Assembly (NCBI GenBank): GCA_947469285.1
Contig: CANIOW010000016.1
Location: 1 to 64,000 of the forward strand
DNA: 64,000 nucleotides
Direction: 5' to 3'
Origin: Gammaproteobacteria bacterium
GTDB lineage: Bacteria; Pseudomonadota; Gammaproteobacteria; Steroidobacterales; Steroidobacteraceae
Shown here: one piece after another, positions 35,488-45,642 of the stretch
Layout of the letters: each line of letters opens with the position of its first letter
How positions within the stretch are numbered: position 1 is the first letter of the stretch
Notes under the pieces: generated by a model
Told to the model about the DNA's origin: nothing
Databases searched by the model: none
The model's input: only the letters and a program-made list of their open reading frames with translations
Made by a program: the position numbers and the translations under genes

Positions 35488-36555
35488 ATGGCGCGCGTGC
35501 GCCCCGCACCCCCGGGCATGGAATGGTACCCGCTGGCGCCACCAGCGCTGGGAGCCGCGGTCGATTTTCAGGACGGACTACGCTGGTTGCGCATCCCCCT
35601 CCCCGGACGCTTGGACCATATCAATGTCTGGCTGTTGCCGGCGCAGGGCAGTGGCTGGTGGCTCGTGGACACCGGCATGGGGGTGCCGGTGGCGCACGCT
35701 GCCTGGGACGCGCTGGTCCAAGAACATGCCCTCGAGAGCACATTGCGCGGCATTTTGGTGACCCACCATCATCCCGACCATTTCGGCATGGCCGCCGCCC
35801 TTGCCACACGGTGTGACGTCGAGGTCAGAATGAGCCGCGAAGCCCACCGCGCCGGTGGCTGGGCCTATGCGGGTAATGCACCGGAACTCCTCGCCAGTTT
35901 CGGCGCGCACTGGGGCTTGGATTACGCCCGTGTGCTGGACCAGGCAAATGCCCGCCACCTGTTCCGGCAAGTGATCTCCGGGGTGCCACCGGTGACGCAG
36001 CCGCTGGAAGATGGCGAGGTGCTCACGGGCACCGACCTGCCGTGGTCGGTGACCTTGCACGACGGCCATGCGGAGGGCCATGCCTGTCTGTACGCTGCCA
36101 CCGCTGGCTTGTTCATTGCGGGCGACGAATTGCTGCCCACCATTTCCAGCAACGTGAGCGTCTATGCGCAAAGCGGGCTGGTCGACCCACTGGAGGATCA
36201 TTTCAAGTCCGTGCGGCGCTTGCGCATGTTGTCCACTGACACGCTGGTGCTGCCGGCCCATGGTCGGCCGTTCTACGGCGCCCATGCACGTCTGGATTTG
36301 CTCGAAGCCGAGCACGCGGCGCGTCTGGTGGAGATTCTCGAGCATGCCAGCGAGCCGTGTTCGGTCATGGAAATGTCCACCAAGTTGTTTCGTGGGCGCA
36401 CTTTGGATGGCATGAACCAGCTGCTGGCCTTAGGCGAGACCATTGCCCATCTGCACTATCTCGAACGCCGCGGTGAGCTGCAGCGGGTGGAAGTGGCGCA
36501 CCATGCCGCCGGCCAAGAGGCTGCGCCGCGTTTTATCCGCGCGACGCTGGCTTGA
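35488..36555 (+). CDS. Metallo-beta-lactamase-fold hydrolase
   Basis: The 355-residue protein has the HxHxDH zinc motif in 'THHHPDHFG', then 'DGHAEGHACLY' and 'LPAHGRPF' with further metal ligands. The C-terminal winged-helix-like segment is of the LACTB2 type. It may be a thioesterase, lactonase or glyoxalase-type hydrolase; the substrate is not clear. The ATG at 35488 is the best start; GTG at 35473 is an alternative. It is the last gene of the catabolic block on this strand. Confidence 0.82.
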   Translation: MARVRPAPPGMEWYPLAPPALGAAVDFQDGLRWLRIPLPGRLDHINVWLLPAQGSGWWLVDTGMGVPVAHAAWDALVQEHALESTLRGILVTHHHPDHFGMAAALATRCDVEVRMSREAHRAGGWAYAGNAPELLASFGAHWGLDYARVLDQANARHLFRQVISGVPPVTQPLEDGEVLTGTDLPWSVTLHDGHAEGHACLYAATAGLFIAGDELLPTISSNVSVYAQSGLVDPLEDHFKSVRRLRMLSTDTLVLPAHGRPFYGAHARLDLLEAEHAARLVEILEHASEPCSVMEMSTKLFRGRTLDGMNQLLALGETIAHLHYLERRGELQRVEVAHHAAGQEAAPRFIRATLA

Positions 36556-36563
36556 GCTGGCGA

Positions 36564-36579
36564 GGCCACCCCGGTGGCC
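36564..36579 (+). terminator. Small hairpin after the catabolic block
   Basis: GGCCAC pairs with GTGGCC around CCCG, 8 nt after the hydrolase stop. No T-tract; tentative. Confidence 0.35.
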
Positions 36580-36670
36580 ATGGCCGGCCGCGGCGCGGCG
36601 GTCGGTAGGGCGCTGGGGCCGCCGGAGCCACTGCGCGTACAATGTAGCCTTCCCCTGAGGAGCCCGCTGC

Positions 36671-37381
36671 ATGACGCCCAAGCCTATTCCGTGCCGTGAA
36701 CGTCTTATTTTTGCCATGGATGTCGCCGACGCCACGGAGGCGCGTCAGTTGGTCGGCCAGCTGGGCGACAGCGTCGAGTTTTACAAGATCGGTCTTGAGC
36801 TGTTCATGGCCGGCGGCTACTTCGAGCTGCTGGACTGGATGGTAGCGCGCAACAAAAAGCTGTTCGTCGACCTGAAGTTCTTCGACATCCCAGCCACGGT
36901 CGCCGCTGCGGTGAAACGCCTCAACGGGCGCGGGGTTACCTTCACCACAGTGCATGGCAATCAGGCCATCATGGAGGCGGCCGCCAGCGCCAAAGAGGAT
37001 GTGAAGGTACTGGCTGTCACCGTGCTCACTTCCCTCGATCGCGGCGACCTGGACGATCTGGGTTTCCAGTGTGATGTGCAGCAACTGGTGCTCTCCCGCG
37101 CAAAACGGGCGCTGGCTACGGGCGTTGATGGCGTGGTCTCCAGCGGCATGGAAGCGGCGCTGCTGCGTGGGCATTTGGACCACAAACTGCTGGTGGTCAC
37201 ACCGGGTATTCGCCCCGTAGATAACCGCCCAAGCGACGACCAAAAGCGCGTGCTGACACCCACCGCGGCTTTCCAGGCAGGCGCGGATTACATTGTGGTG
37301 GGTCGTCCCATTCGCGATGCAGCAGACCCGCGTGCCGCGGCGGAAAAAATTCAGACGGAAATTGCCACGGTGTTCGCATGA
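36671..37381 (+). CDS. pyrF: Orotidine-5'-phosphate decarboxylase
   Basis: The 236-residue TIM-barrel enzyme makes UMP. The catalytic '[12 protein letters not shown]' with its Lys and Asps is intact, and 'TPGIRP' and 'VVGRPI' are the phosphate-binding loops. A TACAAT hexamer at 36638-36643 may be its -10. It overlaps hemE by 4 nt. Confidence 0.96.
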   Translation: MTPKPIPCRERLIFAMDVADATEARQLVGQLGDSVEFYKIGLELFMAGGYFELLDWMVARNKKLFVDLKFFDIPATVAAAVKRLNGRGVTFTTVHGNQAIMEAAASAKEDVKVLAVTVLTSLDRGDLDDLGFQCDVQQLVLSRAKRALATGVDGVVSSGMEAALLRGHLDHKLLVVTPGIRPVDNRPSDDQKRVLTPTAAFQAGADYIVVGRPIRDAADPRAAAEKIQTEIATVFA

Positions 37382-38451
37382 GCGCCCGTCCGCCCCTGCA
37401 AAACGACATTTTCCTTCGCGCCTTGCTGCGGCAGAAGACGGACCGGACGCCGGTGTGGATGATGCGTCAGGCCGGACGCTACCTGCCCGAGTACCGTGCG
37501 ACGCGCACGCAGGCCGGTAGTTTTCTGCAGTTGTGCATGAATCCGCAGCTCGCTTGTGAAGTGACACTGCAGCCGTTGGCGCGCTTTCGGCTCGACGCGG
37601 CCATTCTGTTTTCCGACATTCTCACCATTCCCCATGCCATGAATGTGGGGCTTGAATTCGAGGCGGGGGAAGGACCGGTGATCCAGCGTCCGGTGCGCTC
37701 GCGGGCGGATGTCGACGCACTGCCCATTCCAGATCCTGAAGTCGAACTGCGTTACGTCATGGACGCGGTGCGGCTGATTCGTCAGGAACTCGGTGGCCGC
37801 GTGCCGCTGATCGGTTTTGCGGGCAGTCCATGGACCGTCGGCAGTTACATGGTAGAGGGCGGCAGTTCCAAGAACTTCTCGCGCATCAAGGGCATGCTCT
37901 ACGCAGACCCGACGACGCTGCATGCGCTGCTCGAAAAACTGACCGAAGCGACCATCCGGTATCTGAACGGCCAGATGGCGGCCGGTGCGCAGGCGCTGAT
38001 GATTTTCGATACCTGGGGTGGCGTGCTCAGCCCGCGCGACTATCACGACTTTTCGCTGCAATACATGGCGCGCATCATCGACGGTCTCGACAAAGAACCC
38101 GAGGGCCGCCGGGTGCCGGTCATCTTGTTCACCAAGGGCGGTGGTGCCTGGTTGCCGCAGATGGTGCGGGCGGGTGCCGACGCACTTGGCGTGGACTGGA
38201 CCACGGACCTAGCGGAGGCGCGTGCTGCGGTGCGTGACAGCGTGGCGTTGCAGGGCAATCTCGACCCGAACGTGCTTTACGCGCCGCATGCGGTCATTCG
38301 CGAGGAAGTAGCGCGGACGCTGGCCAGCTATGGCCACGGCCATGGCCACGTGTTCAATCTCGGTCACGGCATTCATCTCGATGTTGATCCGGAACGTGCT
38401 GGAACGATGGTCGAGGCCGTGCACGAATTCTCGCCGCAGTACCACCGCTAG
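37378..38451 (+). CDS. hemE: Uroporphyrinogen decarboxylase
   Basis: The 357-residue enzyme decarboxylates uroporphyrinogen III in heme synthesis. '[18 protein letters not shown]' near the N-terminus and '[17 protein letters not shown]' are characteristic, and 'LDPNVLYAP' and 'FNLGHGI' lie near the end. It is coupled to pyrF by ATGA. Confidence 0.97.
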   Translation: MSARPPLQNDIFLRALLRQKTDRTPVWMMRQAGRYLPEYRATRTQAGSFLQLCMNPQLACEVTLQPLARFRLDAAILFSDILTIPHAMNVGLEFEAGEGPVIQRPVRSRADVDALPIPDPEVELRYVMDAVRLIRQELGGRVPLIGFAGSPWTVGSYMVEGGSSKNFSRIKGMLYADPTTLHALLEKLTEATIRYLNGQMAAGAQALMIFDTWGGVLSPRDYHDFSLQYMARIIDGLDKEPEGRRVPVILFTKGGGAWLPQMVRAGADALGVDWTTDLAEARAAVRDSVALQGNLDPNVLYAPHAVIREEVARTLASYGHGHGHVFNLGHGIHLDVDPERAGTMVEAVHEFSPQYHR

Positions 38452-38459
38452 CTCTGAAC

Positions 38460-38476
38460 GCCCAGCCACGCTGGGC
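38460..38476. terminator. Hairpin between convergent hemE and the efflux operon
   Basis: GCCCAGC and GCTGGGC flank CAC. It lies in the 29-nt convergent gap and could act on both transcripts; no T-tract. Confidence 0.5.
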
Positions 38477-38480
38477 CCGT

Positions 38481-39821
38481 CTAGAGCGCACCAATGGCGT
38501 GAGCTAGGCGCAGCCGCGACAACGCCAGATCGAATTCTGCGCCGTCACGGTCGCCGCTGGCTGCGGTACGCAGGCGCACGGCATCCAGCACCTGCGTGTT
38601 GCTGGTCAGCCCCGCGCCATACTGCTCGCGGCTCTGCCGTTCGTTCTCCGCTGCTTCCACCATGGCCGCCGCCGCTACCTGCAGCCGGGCCGCGGCGTCA
38701 TGCGTCTCCAGCCAGGCACTGCGGACTTGGAGTTCGACGCCTGAACGTGCGTCGTCTGCGCGCTGCGCGTTGGCGCGAGCAGCAAAACGCAGCGCAGCCG
38801 CGCGCTGGCGGGTAGCGCCGCCGTCGAAGAGTTGCCACTGTAGTCCGATGCCGACCATGGAATAGTTCTGCCGGTCGAGCAGTTGCGAGCCTACATGCTG
38901 CCAGCCGCCCGTCAGGGCCAGTTGCGGCCATTGTCGGCGTGCCTCTGCGGTGGCCTCTGCGCTTAACTGTTCCGTGCGTGAGCCAAGCGCAAACAGTTCA
39001 GGCCGCGCAGCCACGGCGGTTTTGATCAGCTCGGTCAGCGGCACGGCTTCACTGACGAGACTGGCTGGGAGGATCGCCTCGAGGTTCACCACCCGGTCTT
39101 GCGGTTCCCCGAGCTGCCGGTTGTAGGCAGCCAGCGCCAGCGCCGCGGTGTGGCTGGCGGTCAGCCGTTGTTGCTCGGCGTGAGCCAGCGACACCTTGGC
39201 CGCCAGTAGATCGCTCATGGGCACCAGATCTTGCTCCACCATGGCGGTTACATCGCGGTGATGGGACGCAAGCCCCGCTACGGTGGCTTCGGCGGTGGCG
39301 TGGCTGCGCACGGCGCGGAGGACCTCCACATAGGCGGCGGCCACCGCCAGCCGCAAGTCGGCGCCAGCGCTCGTGTGTAGTGCATCGGCGGCGCGTTCAG
39401 CGGCACGCGCGGCCTGGATGCCGGCAGTGAGACGGCCGCCGGTGAAGAGCGGTAGCCGCAATTCCACGCTGCCGAGCCGTAGCTCATCGTCGGCAAACAG
39501 CGGCGGTGAGCGGAATGCGAAGTCGGGAGTGGAGAAGGCGAGCGCAGGCGAGGCGGACAACCGGGAAATACTCCCGCTAGCGGTCAGAGTCGGGAGCCTT
39601 CCAGCCTGCGCGGCACGCCGCTCGGCCGTAGCCGCGGCCACGTCGCTGGCGGCGGCAGCGAGGAGCGGATCGTTGTGCGCGGCTTTATACCACGCCTCTT
39701 GCAGATTTTCGGCCGGCGCCGCGGCACTGGCACAGCAGCCTGCCAGCCAGACGCTGCTGAGAACCAGGCGGTGGACCCAGTGGCGTGTGGGGCGCTGCAG
39801 CTGCGCTGGCAGATTAGTCAT
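38481..39821 (-). CDS. TolC-family outer-membrane factor (lipoprotein type) of RND system 1
   Basis: The 446-residue protein has a lipobox 'LAGC' (Cys29) and two OEP repeats of the TolC/NodT fold with long coiled-coil stretches ('AARAAERAADALHTSAGADL'). It forms the outer-membrane channel. The ATG at 39821 overlaps the permease end by 8 nt; an upstream in-frame ATG lies inside the permease gene. Confidence 0.88.
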   Translation of the reverse strand: MTNLPAQLQRPTRHWVHRLVLSSVWLAGCCASAAAPAENLQEAWYKAAHNDPLLAAAASDVAAATAERRAAQAGRLPTLTASGSISRLSASPALAFSTPDFAFRSPPLFADDELRLGSVELRLPLFTGGRLTAGIQAARAAERAADALHTSAGADLRLAVAAAYVEVLRAVRSHATAEATVAGLASHHRDVTAMVEQDLVPMSDLLAAKVSLAHAEQQRLTASHTAALALAAYNRQLGEPQDRVVNLEAILPASLVSEAVPLTELIKTAVAARPELFALGSRTEQLSAEATAEARRQWPQLALTGGWQHVGSQLLDRQNYSMVGIGLQWQLFDGGATRQRAAALRFAARANAQRADDARSGVELQVRSAWLETHDAAARLQVAAAAMVEAAENERQSREQYGAGLTSNTQVLDAVRLRTAASGDRDGAEFDLALSRLRLAHAIGAL

Positions 39822-42800
39822 GAAGGCTTGCTCCGCTCTCGAGGGTGACCTGCTCATCCGGGCGGCCATGGGCCGCGCGCCGCGACAAGAAGGCGTAATA
39901 CAACACCGGGATGAGCACCAAGGTGAGCAATGTGGAAACGGCGATGCCGAAGATGAGTGACACCGCCAACCCGCTGAAAATGGGGTCGTCTAGAATGAAC
40001 AGTGCACCCAGCATGGCGGCCAGTGCGGTGAGTGTGATGGGCTTGGCGCGCACTACCCCGGCAGCCACCACCGCATCGGCCAGCAGCCGGCCGGCAGCGA
40101 CTTCAGAATTGATGAAGTCGACCAGCAGGATCGAGTTGCGCACGATGATGCCGGCCAGCGCGATCATGCCGATCATCGAGGTGGCCGTGAATTGCATGCC
40201 GAGCAGCGCATGGCCTGGCATGACGCCGATGAGCGTTAGCGGAATGGGGGCCATGATAATGAGCGGTACGGCATAGGAGCCGAACTGGGCGACCACCAGC
40301 AGGTAGATGAGTACCAAGCCCACGGAGTAGGCCAGGCCCATGTCGCGGAAGGTGTCGAGCGTGACTTGCCACTCGCCGTCCCATTTCACAGCGCTCAGGC
40401 CAGGGTCGGTGGGTGCGGAATTGAAGCGCTGTTCCACGTTCTCTAGACCGGCCGGGCTGTCATTAAGACGGCTCACGATGCCGAACATGCCGTACAACGG
40501 ACTGTCGAGCGGACCTGCCATGTCTCCCGTGACATAAGCGACCGGCAACAAATCTTTGTGATGGCGGGTGCTGTCCCAGGGCTCCTGTTGCAGGCTGGCG
40601 AAGGACGACAAGGACACGCGGGTGCCGTTGGCGGCCCGCACTTCCAGTGCCAATAGTTGCTGTGGCGCCGACTTCGCAACTACCGGCAGCTCTACGCGGA
40701 CGGCGACTGGCTGCTGGGTGGGTTCGGCGTGTAGGAAGGTGGCGTCGGTGCCAGCCAATGCAATGGCCACCACCTGGCTCACTTGCGCCTGCGTCACGCC
40801 GTAGTGTGCGGCGCGCTGCCGATCGATCACGAGGCGCCACTGGCGTGCGGGACCTTCGAGGCTGTCATTGACATCCACCACATCAGGCTCAGTAGTGAAC
40901 AGCTGACGCAAGTGGGTGGCAATCGCTATGCGTGCGGAGTGCGTGGCCGCGTAGACCTCGGCGACGATGGGGGCGTGTACGGGTGGGCCTGGCGGCACTT
41001 CTACTACCTGCACCACCGCTCCGTAGCGCTGCGCAATGGCGCTAAGCGCTGGCCTGACGCCGCGCGCAATCTCATGGCTGGAGCGCTGGCGCTGGTGCTT
41101 GTCGACGAGGTTGACCTGCAAGTCGCCGAGATGGGGCGCTTGGCGCTGCGCATATTGTCGTACCAAGCCGTTGAAATTAATGGGCGCCGCGGTGCCGGCA
41201 TAGGCTTGGTAATCGGTCACCTCCGGTACTTGGACGATGACCGCGGACAAGGCGGATAGCACGCGCGCGGTCTGTTCGACGGGCGCACCTTCCGGCAAGT
41301 CGACCACGACCTGGAATTCGCTCTTGTTATCGAACGGCAGCATTTTGAGCACTACCAACTTCACGCCGGCGAGACCGGCCGCGGCCACGATGGCCAGGGC
41401 AATGCCGCCATACAGGCGGTGCCGCCGACGGCGCGCCCCTGACTGGTCGAGTAATGGGCGCATGTAGCGTTCGAAATGACGCTCTAGCCAAGTATCGAGC
41501 CGGGACGCGCCGGCATGCGCCGCGCTGCTTTTTGCCAGCAGGCGACGGGTGAGCCAGGGCGTGAAGATGAGCGCGACCGCCAGCGAGATGAGCATGCCGA
41601 GGCTGGAATTGATAGGAATAGGGCTCATGTACGGCCCCATCAAGCCACTCACGAAGGCCATGGGTAACAGGGCCGCAATCACGGTGAAAGTCGCCAGAAT
41701 GGTGGGGCCGCCTACTTCGTCAACGGCGACGGGAATGATCTGGTCCGCATCGCCACCCCGGGCCAGATGGCGATGGATATTCTCCACCACCACGATCGCG
41801 TCATCGACGAGGATGCCGATCGAGAAGATCAGGGCGAACAGCGACACGCGATTTAGCGTGAATCCCCAGGCCCAGGAGGCAAACAGCGTGGCCGCGAGCG
41901 TGACCACCACCGCCGCACCGACCACCACCGCTTCGCGCCGCCCCATGGTCAGTACCACTAGCAACACCACGCAGGCGGTGGCGAAGAGCAGTTTCTGGAT
42001 GAGTTTTTGCGCCTTATCGTTCGCCGTGACGCCATAGTTTCGCGTCACTGTCAGGTGTACGTCGTCGGGGATTACGCTGCCGCGCAAGGTGTCGAGCCGC
42101 TGAAGCACCTGCTCAGCGACTTCGATGGCATTTTGTCCGGGCTTTTTAGACACGGCGAGCGTCACGGCTGGTGCATCGTCTACCCGCGGCAAGCCGCGCA
42201 GGCTGCGGCCGGCGCCGGTACCGAACCATACATAGGATTCGGCTTGATCGGGCTGCGCACGAATCTGTCCAAGATCGCTGAGATAGACCGGGCGATGGCC
42301 CTCCATGCCGACCACCAGTTCAGTGACCTCTTTGGCATCGGCCAGAAAGCCGCCGACGGTTACCGGTGCCTGTCCGGCGCTGCCGGTGGTGGCGCCCACC
42401 TGCCGCACCAGATTGGCCGCCTGCAGTCGGCCGACGATCTCATCGAGGGTCAGGCCATGGCCCGCCAACGCCGACGGGTCGAGCTCAACGTGCACTAACG
42501 GCGCTGGTGCACCCACGGTGTAGACATCTCGCGTGCCTGGCACGCGCTGCACTTCCGCTTCCACGGAGCGCGCGATGCGCCCTAGGTCGGCAGCGCCCTG
42601 CTGCCCGCCCTCGCGCCAGAGGGTGACGCTGAGTATTGGTACATCATCAATACTGCCAGGCCGGACGAGCGGCTTAAGCACGCCGAGGTTGGCCGGCCGC
42701 CAGTCTTCGTTGGCATAGATGGCGTTGTACAGGCGGACCACTGCCTCGGTGCGTGGTTCGCCCACGGCAAACTCCACGGTGAGCACGGCCAGTCCGGGCC

Positions 42801-43074
42801 GGGACGCCGAGTAGATATGTTTGATCCCGGAAATTTCTGCCAGCACCTGTTCCATCGGCGTCGCCACCAGGCTCTCCACCTCAGCGCTGGAGGCCCCGGG
42901 GAACGGGATGAATACATTGGCAAAGGTGACATCGATCTGCGGTTCTTCTTCGCGCGGCGTGACGAGTACGGCAAACAGGCCAGCGAGCAGGGCGAGGACC
43001 GCTAGCAACGGCGTTAACTGGCGGTTCAGGAAATAGCGGGCCAGCTGCCCGGAAAAACCGAGCGGGGTCTTCAT
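39814..43074 (-). CDS. RND efflux permease 1 (AcrB/HAE1-like)
   Basis: The 1086-residue inner-membrane pump has 12 predicted transmembrane helices and the two large periplasmic loops. The N-terminal '[20 protein letters not shown]' is TM1 and '[19 protein letters not shown]' in TM4 holds the paired proton-relay Asps. 'NSILLVDFI' near the C-terminus is typical. The cargo is unknown. It overlaps the membrane fusion gene by 4 nt. Confidence 0.92.
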   Translation of the reverse strand: MKTPLGFSGQLARYFLNRQLTPLLAVLALLAGLFAVLVTPREEEPQIDVTFANVFIPFPGASSAEVESLVATPMEQVLAEISGIKHIYSASRPGLAVLTVEFAVGEPRTEAVVRLYNAIYANEDWRPANLGVLKPLVRPGSIDDVPILSVTLWREGGQQGAADLGRIARSVEAEVQRVPGTRDVYTVGAPAPLVHVELDPSALAGHGLTLDEIVGRLQAANLVRQVGATTGSAGQAPVTVGGFLADAKEVTELVVGMEGHRPVYLSDLGQIRAQPDQAESYVWFGTGAGRSLRGLPRVDDAPAVTLAVSKKPGQNAIEVAEQVLQRLDTLRGSVIPDDVHLTVTRNYGVTANDKAQKLIQKLLFATACVVLLVVLTMGRREAVVVGAAVVVTLAATLFASWAWGFTLNRVSLFALIFSIGILVDDAIVVVENIHRHLARGGDADQIIPVAVDEVGGPTILATFTVIAALLPMAFVSGLMGPYMSPIPINSSLGMLISLAVALIFTPWLTRRLLAKSSAAHAGASRLDTWLERHFERYMRPLLDQSGARRRRHRLYGGIALAIVAAAGLAGVKLVVLKMLPFDNKSEFQVVVDLPEGAPVEQTARVLSALSAVIVQVPEVTDYQAYAGTAAPINFNGLVRQYAQRQAPHLGDLQVNLVDKHQRQRSSHEIARGVRPALSAIAQRYGAVVQVVEVPPGPPVHAPIVAEVYAATHSARIAIATHLRQLFTTEPDVVDVNDSLEGPARQWRLVIDRQRAAHYGVTQAQVSQVVAIALAGTDATFLHAEPTQQPVAVRVELPVVAKSAPQQLLALEVRAANGTRVSLSSFASLQQEPWDSTRHHKDLLPVAYVTGDMAGPLDSPLYGMFGIVSRLNDSPAGLENVEQRFNSAPTDPGLSAVKWDGEWQVTLDTFRDMGLAYSVGLVLIYLLVVAQFGSYAVPLIIMAPIPLTLIGVMPGHALLGMQFTATSMIGMIALAGIIVRNSILLVDFINSEVAAGRLLADAVVAAGVVRAKPITLTALAAMLGALFILDDPIFSGLAVSLIFGIAVSTLLTLVLIPVLYYAFLSRRAAHGRPDEQVTLESGASLHD

Positions 43075-44207
43075 GGAGCAGTGCCAGCGGGTGCCTGCGC
43101 TTGTTCGAGCCGCACTTGCTGCAGCGCCAGCGCGGTGTCTACGGCGATTTGATCACCCACGGAGACTCCTGCCAGCACCTCGCGACGCTCGCCACGCAAC
43201 ACACCCAGGCGCACTTGGCGGAGGCGCGTGCGCCCTTGCTGCGGTTCCCAGACATAAACGGCGGTGATCTCATCGCGTTCGATGATGGCGCTGAGCGGGA
43301 CGGACAGTTGAGTCGTGGCCGCTCCCGGGACGCCGACCGTGATATGGGCGCCCGGCAGTAGGCCAGTCAATGGGCCAGTCAATGGGCCAGAGATGTTGGT
43401 CGGCAGCGTGAAGCGGATACGGCGCGAACCACTGGCTGGATCGAGCACGGGGAAGACGGTAGAGGGGGCGAGTGTGAGCGGCCCCGAAGGCAGTAGCAGT
43501 ACGGCGTGGCCCGTGCTGCGTACGGCTTCAGCCGCGTCGGCCGGCAGGTCCACGCTCACCCGCAGCGCCTCGGTGGCTAGCAAGGTGAACAGCGGCGTGC
43601 CGCTGGCAACTGTCTCGCCGAGTCGCACCTGACGGGAGGTGATCACCGCACTATAAGGGGCAGTCACCTGCGTATAAGCCAGGCCTTCGCGGGCGGCGTC
43701 CACCCCTGCCCGCGCGGCCGCAAGGCGTGCCTGCGCCGCTTCATGGGCGGCGGTAGCGCTATCCAGCGTGGCTTTGGGTACCACCTGCCGGGCGTGCATC
43801 TCTGTGATACGCCCAAAGCGGTTCGCCGCTTCTACGGCCGCGGCACTGGCTTCGCGCAAAGCGGCCTCAGCCTGCAAGGCGCCGGCGCGCCTTTCGGCAG
43901 AACGTAAGCGGACCACCACACTGCCCGCCGCCACTCGTTGGCCAACATCTTGCAGCCATGCCGCTACCGTGCCGTTCGTTTGCGCGCTGATCTGGGTCTC
44001 GTTGACTGCTTCGACCTGGCCATCGAAGCGGCGCTCATTCGCGGTGCTGGCAGCCTGCAGGTGCTCCACGGCAAACGGGGCGGTGGCATTCGGGTTGCCG
44101 GCGGTGGGCGGCTTGGCGTGGCAGGCACCCAGCGACATCAGTAACACCAACCAGCCTGACAGGCGCAGCGGGCAGATGGCAGCAGGCGAAGCATGGTCCA
44201 GCAGCAT
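43071..44207 (-). CDS. RND membrane-fusion protein 1 (lipoprotein)
   Basis: The 378-residue periplasmic adaptor has lipobox 'LGAC' (Cys29), a barrel-sandwich hybrid domain with a helical hairpin and a beta barrel. 'SAQTNGTVAAWLQDVGQRVA' is the lipoyl half-motif and 'YTQVTAPYSAVITSRQVRLG' the second. The ATG at 44207 follows AGGGA. A tandem 12-bp duplication occurs within it. It is divergent from the ArsR gene. Confidence 0.9.
   Translation of the reverse strand: MLLDHASPAAICPLRLSGWLVLLMSLGACHAKPPTAGNPNATAPFAVEHLQAASTANERRFDGQVEAVNETQISAQTNGTVAAWLQDVGQRVAAGSVVVRLRSAERRAGALQAEAALREASAAAVEAANRFGRITEMHARQVVPKATLDSATAAHEAAQARLAAARAGVDAAREGLAYTQVTAPYSAVITSRQVRLGETVASGTPLFTLLATEALRVSVDLPADAAEAVRSTGHAVLLLPSGPLTLAPSTVFPVLDPASGSRRIRFTLPTNISGPLTGPLTGLLPGAHITVGVPGAATTQLSVPLSAIIERDEITAVYVWEPQQGRTRLRQVRLGVLRGERREVLAGVSVGDQIAVDTALALQQVRLEQAQAPAGTAP
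43361..43390. repeat. 12-bp tandem repeat inside the membrane-fusion gene
   Basis: GGCCAGTCAATG occurs twice in tandem and is followed by a half copy. In the protein it gives 'GPLTGPLTG', so copy changes would stay in frame. Confidence 0.75.
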
Positions 44208-44273
44208 GGCGAATTTCCCTAAGTGGCAGACCGAACCGCCACTGCGTTCCGAGGCACCAACCATGGGCAGTAT

Positions 44274-44310
44274 ATTAGCGGTAACTAATTTAGCAATACG
44301 TACATTAGCG
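44274..44310. promoter_or_regulatory. Three TTAGC(G/A) direct repeats at 15-bp spacing, operator candidate
   Basis: TTAGCG at 44275, TTAGCA at 44290 and TTAGCG at 44305 are 15 bp apart. The first also forms an inverted repeat ATTAG-N6-CTAAT (44274-44289). They lie in the divergent gap between the membrane-fusion gene and the ArsR gene, so the ArsR-type protein is the obvious candidate ligand. Confidence 0.6.
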
Positions 44311-44324
44311 ATATCGGAAATGCC

Positions 44325-44741
44325 ATGATTGGCTATACTGCGCCAATGAATGCTCTGAAACCCCGTTCTCGCGGAGCCACGTCGCGCCGCAGTACCACCG
44401 CCCGTCGGGGTGTGGCTGCTACGACCAGCGGCGTGGAAGATCTCTTGCCGCATGCCGAAAGCGCGGCCGGCTTACTGCGCAGCCTCGCTAACCCGCAACG
44501 ACTCATGATTCTCTGTCACTTAAATGGCGGGCCTCTGTCCGTCAGCGAACTGAACCTGCGCGTGCCATTAAGTCAGTCGGCGCTCTCGCAGCATTTGGCC
44601 AAACTTCGCGAGGGCGAGCTGGTGTTAACCGAGCGCGAGGGGCAGGTCATTCGCTATTCGTTGGCGCCCGGGCCGGCCGCCGCTGTCGTTGCAACCCTGC
44701 AGCGCCTGTTCTGCGCGGACACCTCGCGCAAGGGCCGGTGA
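44325..44741 (+). CDS. ArsR-family repressor with BigR/SqrR-type cysteine pair
   Basis: The 138-residue winged-helix protein has 'SVSELNLRVPLSQSALSQHL' as the DNA-binding helix pair (about 72-91). It lacks the ELCVCD metal site of arsenic and cadmium sensors. Its only cysteines are Cys64 in 'MILCHL' and Cys130 in 'RLFCAD', spaced by 66. This is the same spacing as Cys42/Cys108 of BigR and Cys41/Cys107 of SqrR, which form a polysulfide bridge when reactive sulfur rises. It likely represses the divergent RND pump. A later ATG at 44346 is also possible. Confidence 0.85.
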   Translation: MIGYTAPMNALKPRSRGATSRRSTTARRGVAATTSGVEDLLPHAESAAGLLRSLANPQRLMILCHLNGGPLSVSELNLRVPLSQSALSQHLAKLREGELVLTEREGQVIRYSLAPGPAAAVVATLQRLFCADTSRKGR

Positions 44742-44745
44742 GCAC

Positions 44746-45642
44746 ATGAATCTACGTGATCTCAAATATCTCGTGGCGCTGGCCGACACGCGCCACTTTG
44801 GCAAAGCGGCTGCGCGCTGTTTCGTCAGCCAGCCCACGTTGTCGGCGCAGATCAAGAAGCTGGAAGATTACCTGGGTGTGCTGCTCGTAGAGCGGCAGCC
44901 GCGTAATGTGGCGCTCACCGCCGCCGGCGAGCTGGTGGTAGAGCGTGCCCGTCGCGTGGTGCGCGACACGGACGACATTGTCGATCTGGTGCAATTATCC
45001 CGGGACCCGCTCGCCGGAAAGTTGCGGGTGGGTCTCATCCCAACCATCGCGCCTTACTTGTTGCCACGCGTCGCAACACGCTTGCGTAAAGCGTTACCAA
45101 AGCTGCAGCTGCTGTTATTTGAATACCAGACAGGTCCCATGCTCCACAAGTTGCGCGCCGGTGACATCGACATGGCGATCTTGGCATTGCCCATAGAAGA
45201 CGACGGCTTCGACAGCCAGTCACTATACGCAGAAGCGTTTCTGGTGGCGGTTCCCACCGGACATCGCTTTACCGAGCAGACCAGCGTCCAGCTGGCAGAC
45301 CTGAATGGCGAGACCCTGCTGCTGCTGGAGGATGGTCACTGCTTGCGTGATCAGGCGCTGGAGGTGTGCAGTCGCCTTGAAGTGAATGAAGAAACGGACT
45401 TTCGCGCCACCAGTCTTGAAACGCTGCGCCAGATGGTGGGAGCGGGCCTTGGCATTACGCTCATGCCGCAACTGGCCACGGAAGGTCCGTTTGCGGCGGG
45501 TAAGCAGCTGGTCATCCGGCCGTTTGCGGCGCCCCCGCCGGGCCGTACCGTGGGCGCGCTCTGGCGCCGCAGTTCCACCCGGCAGCCGGCCATTGCCGCC
45601 GTCAATGCGGTCATCGCCAAGGCTCTGGAGCAGGCGCCGTGA
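44746..45642 (+). CDS. oxyR: LysR-family peroxide-sensing regulator OxyR
   Basis: The 298-residue protein has the LysR helix-turn-helix 'FGKAAARCFVSQPTLSAQIK' at the N-terminus. Cys199 and Cys208 in 'EDGHCLRDQALEVC' are at the same numbers as in E. coli OxyR, where they form the H2O2-sensing disulfide. The ATG at 44746 lies 4 nt after the ArsR stop, and the end overlaps yheU as GTGA. Confidence 0.94.
   Translation: MNLRDLKYLVALADTRHFGKAAARCFVSQPTLSAQIKKLEDYLGVLLVERQPRNVALTAAGELVVERARRVVRDTDDIVDLVQLSRDPLAGKLRVGLIPTIAPYLLPRVATRLRKALPKLQLLLFEYQTGPMLHKLRAGDIDMAILALPIEDDGFDSQSLYAEAFLVAVPTGHRFTEQTSVQLADLNGETLLLLEDGHCLRDQALEVCSRLEVNEETDFRATSLETLRQMVGAGLGITLMPQLATEGPFAAGKQLVIRPFAAPPPGRTVGALWRRSSTRQPAIAAVNAVIAKALEQAP

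Noticed and set aside
36533-37567. 344-codon minus-strand frame opposite pyrF and hemE
   Set aside because: Crosses two well-defined genes and has no recognisable domain.
44325-44741. Arsenic or cadmium sensor for the ArsR gene
   Set aside because: The ELCVCD-type metal site is absent; only two distant cysteines remain.
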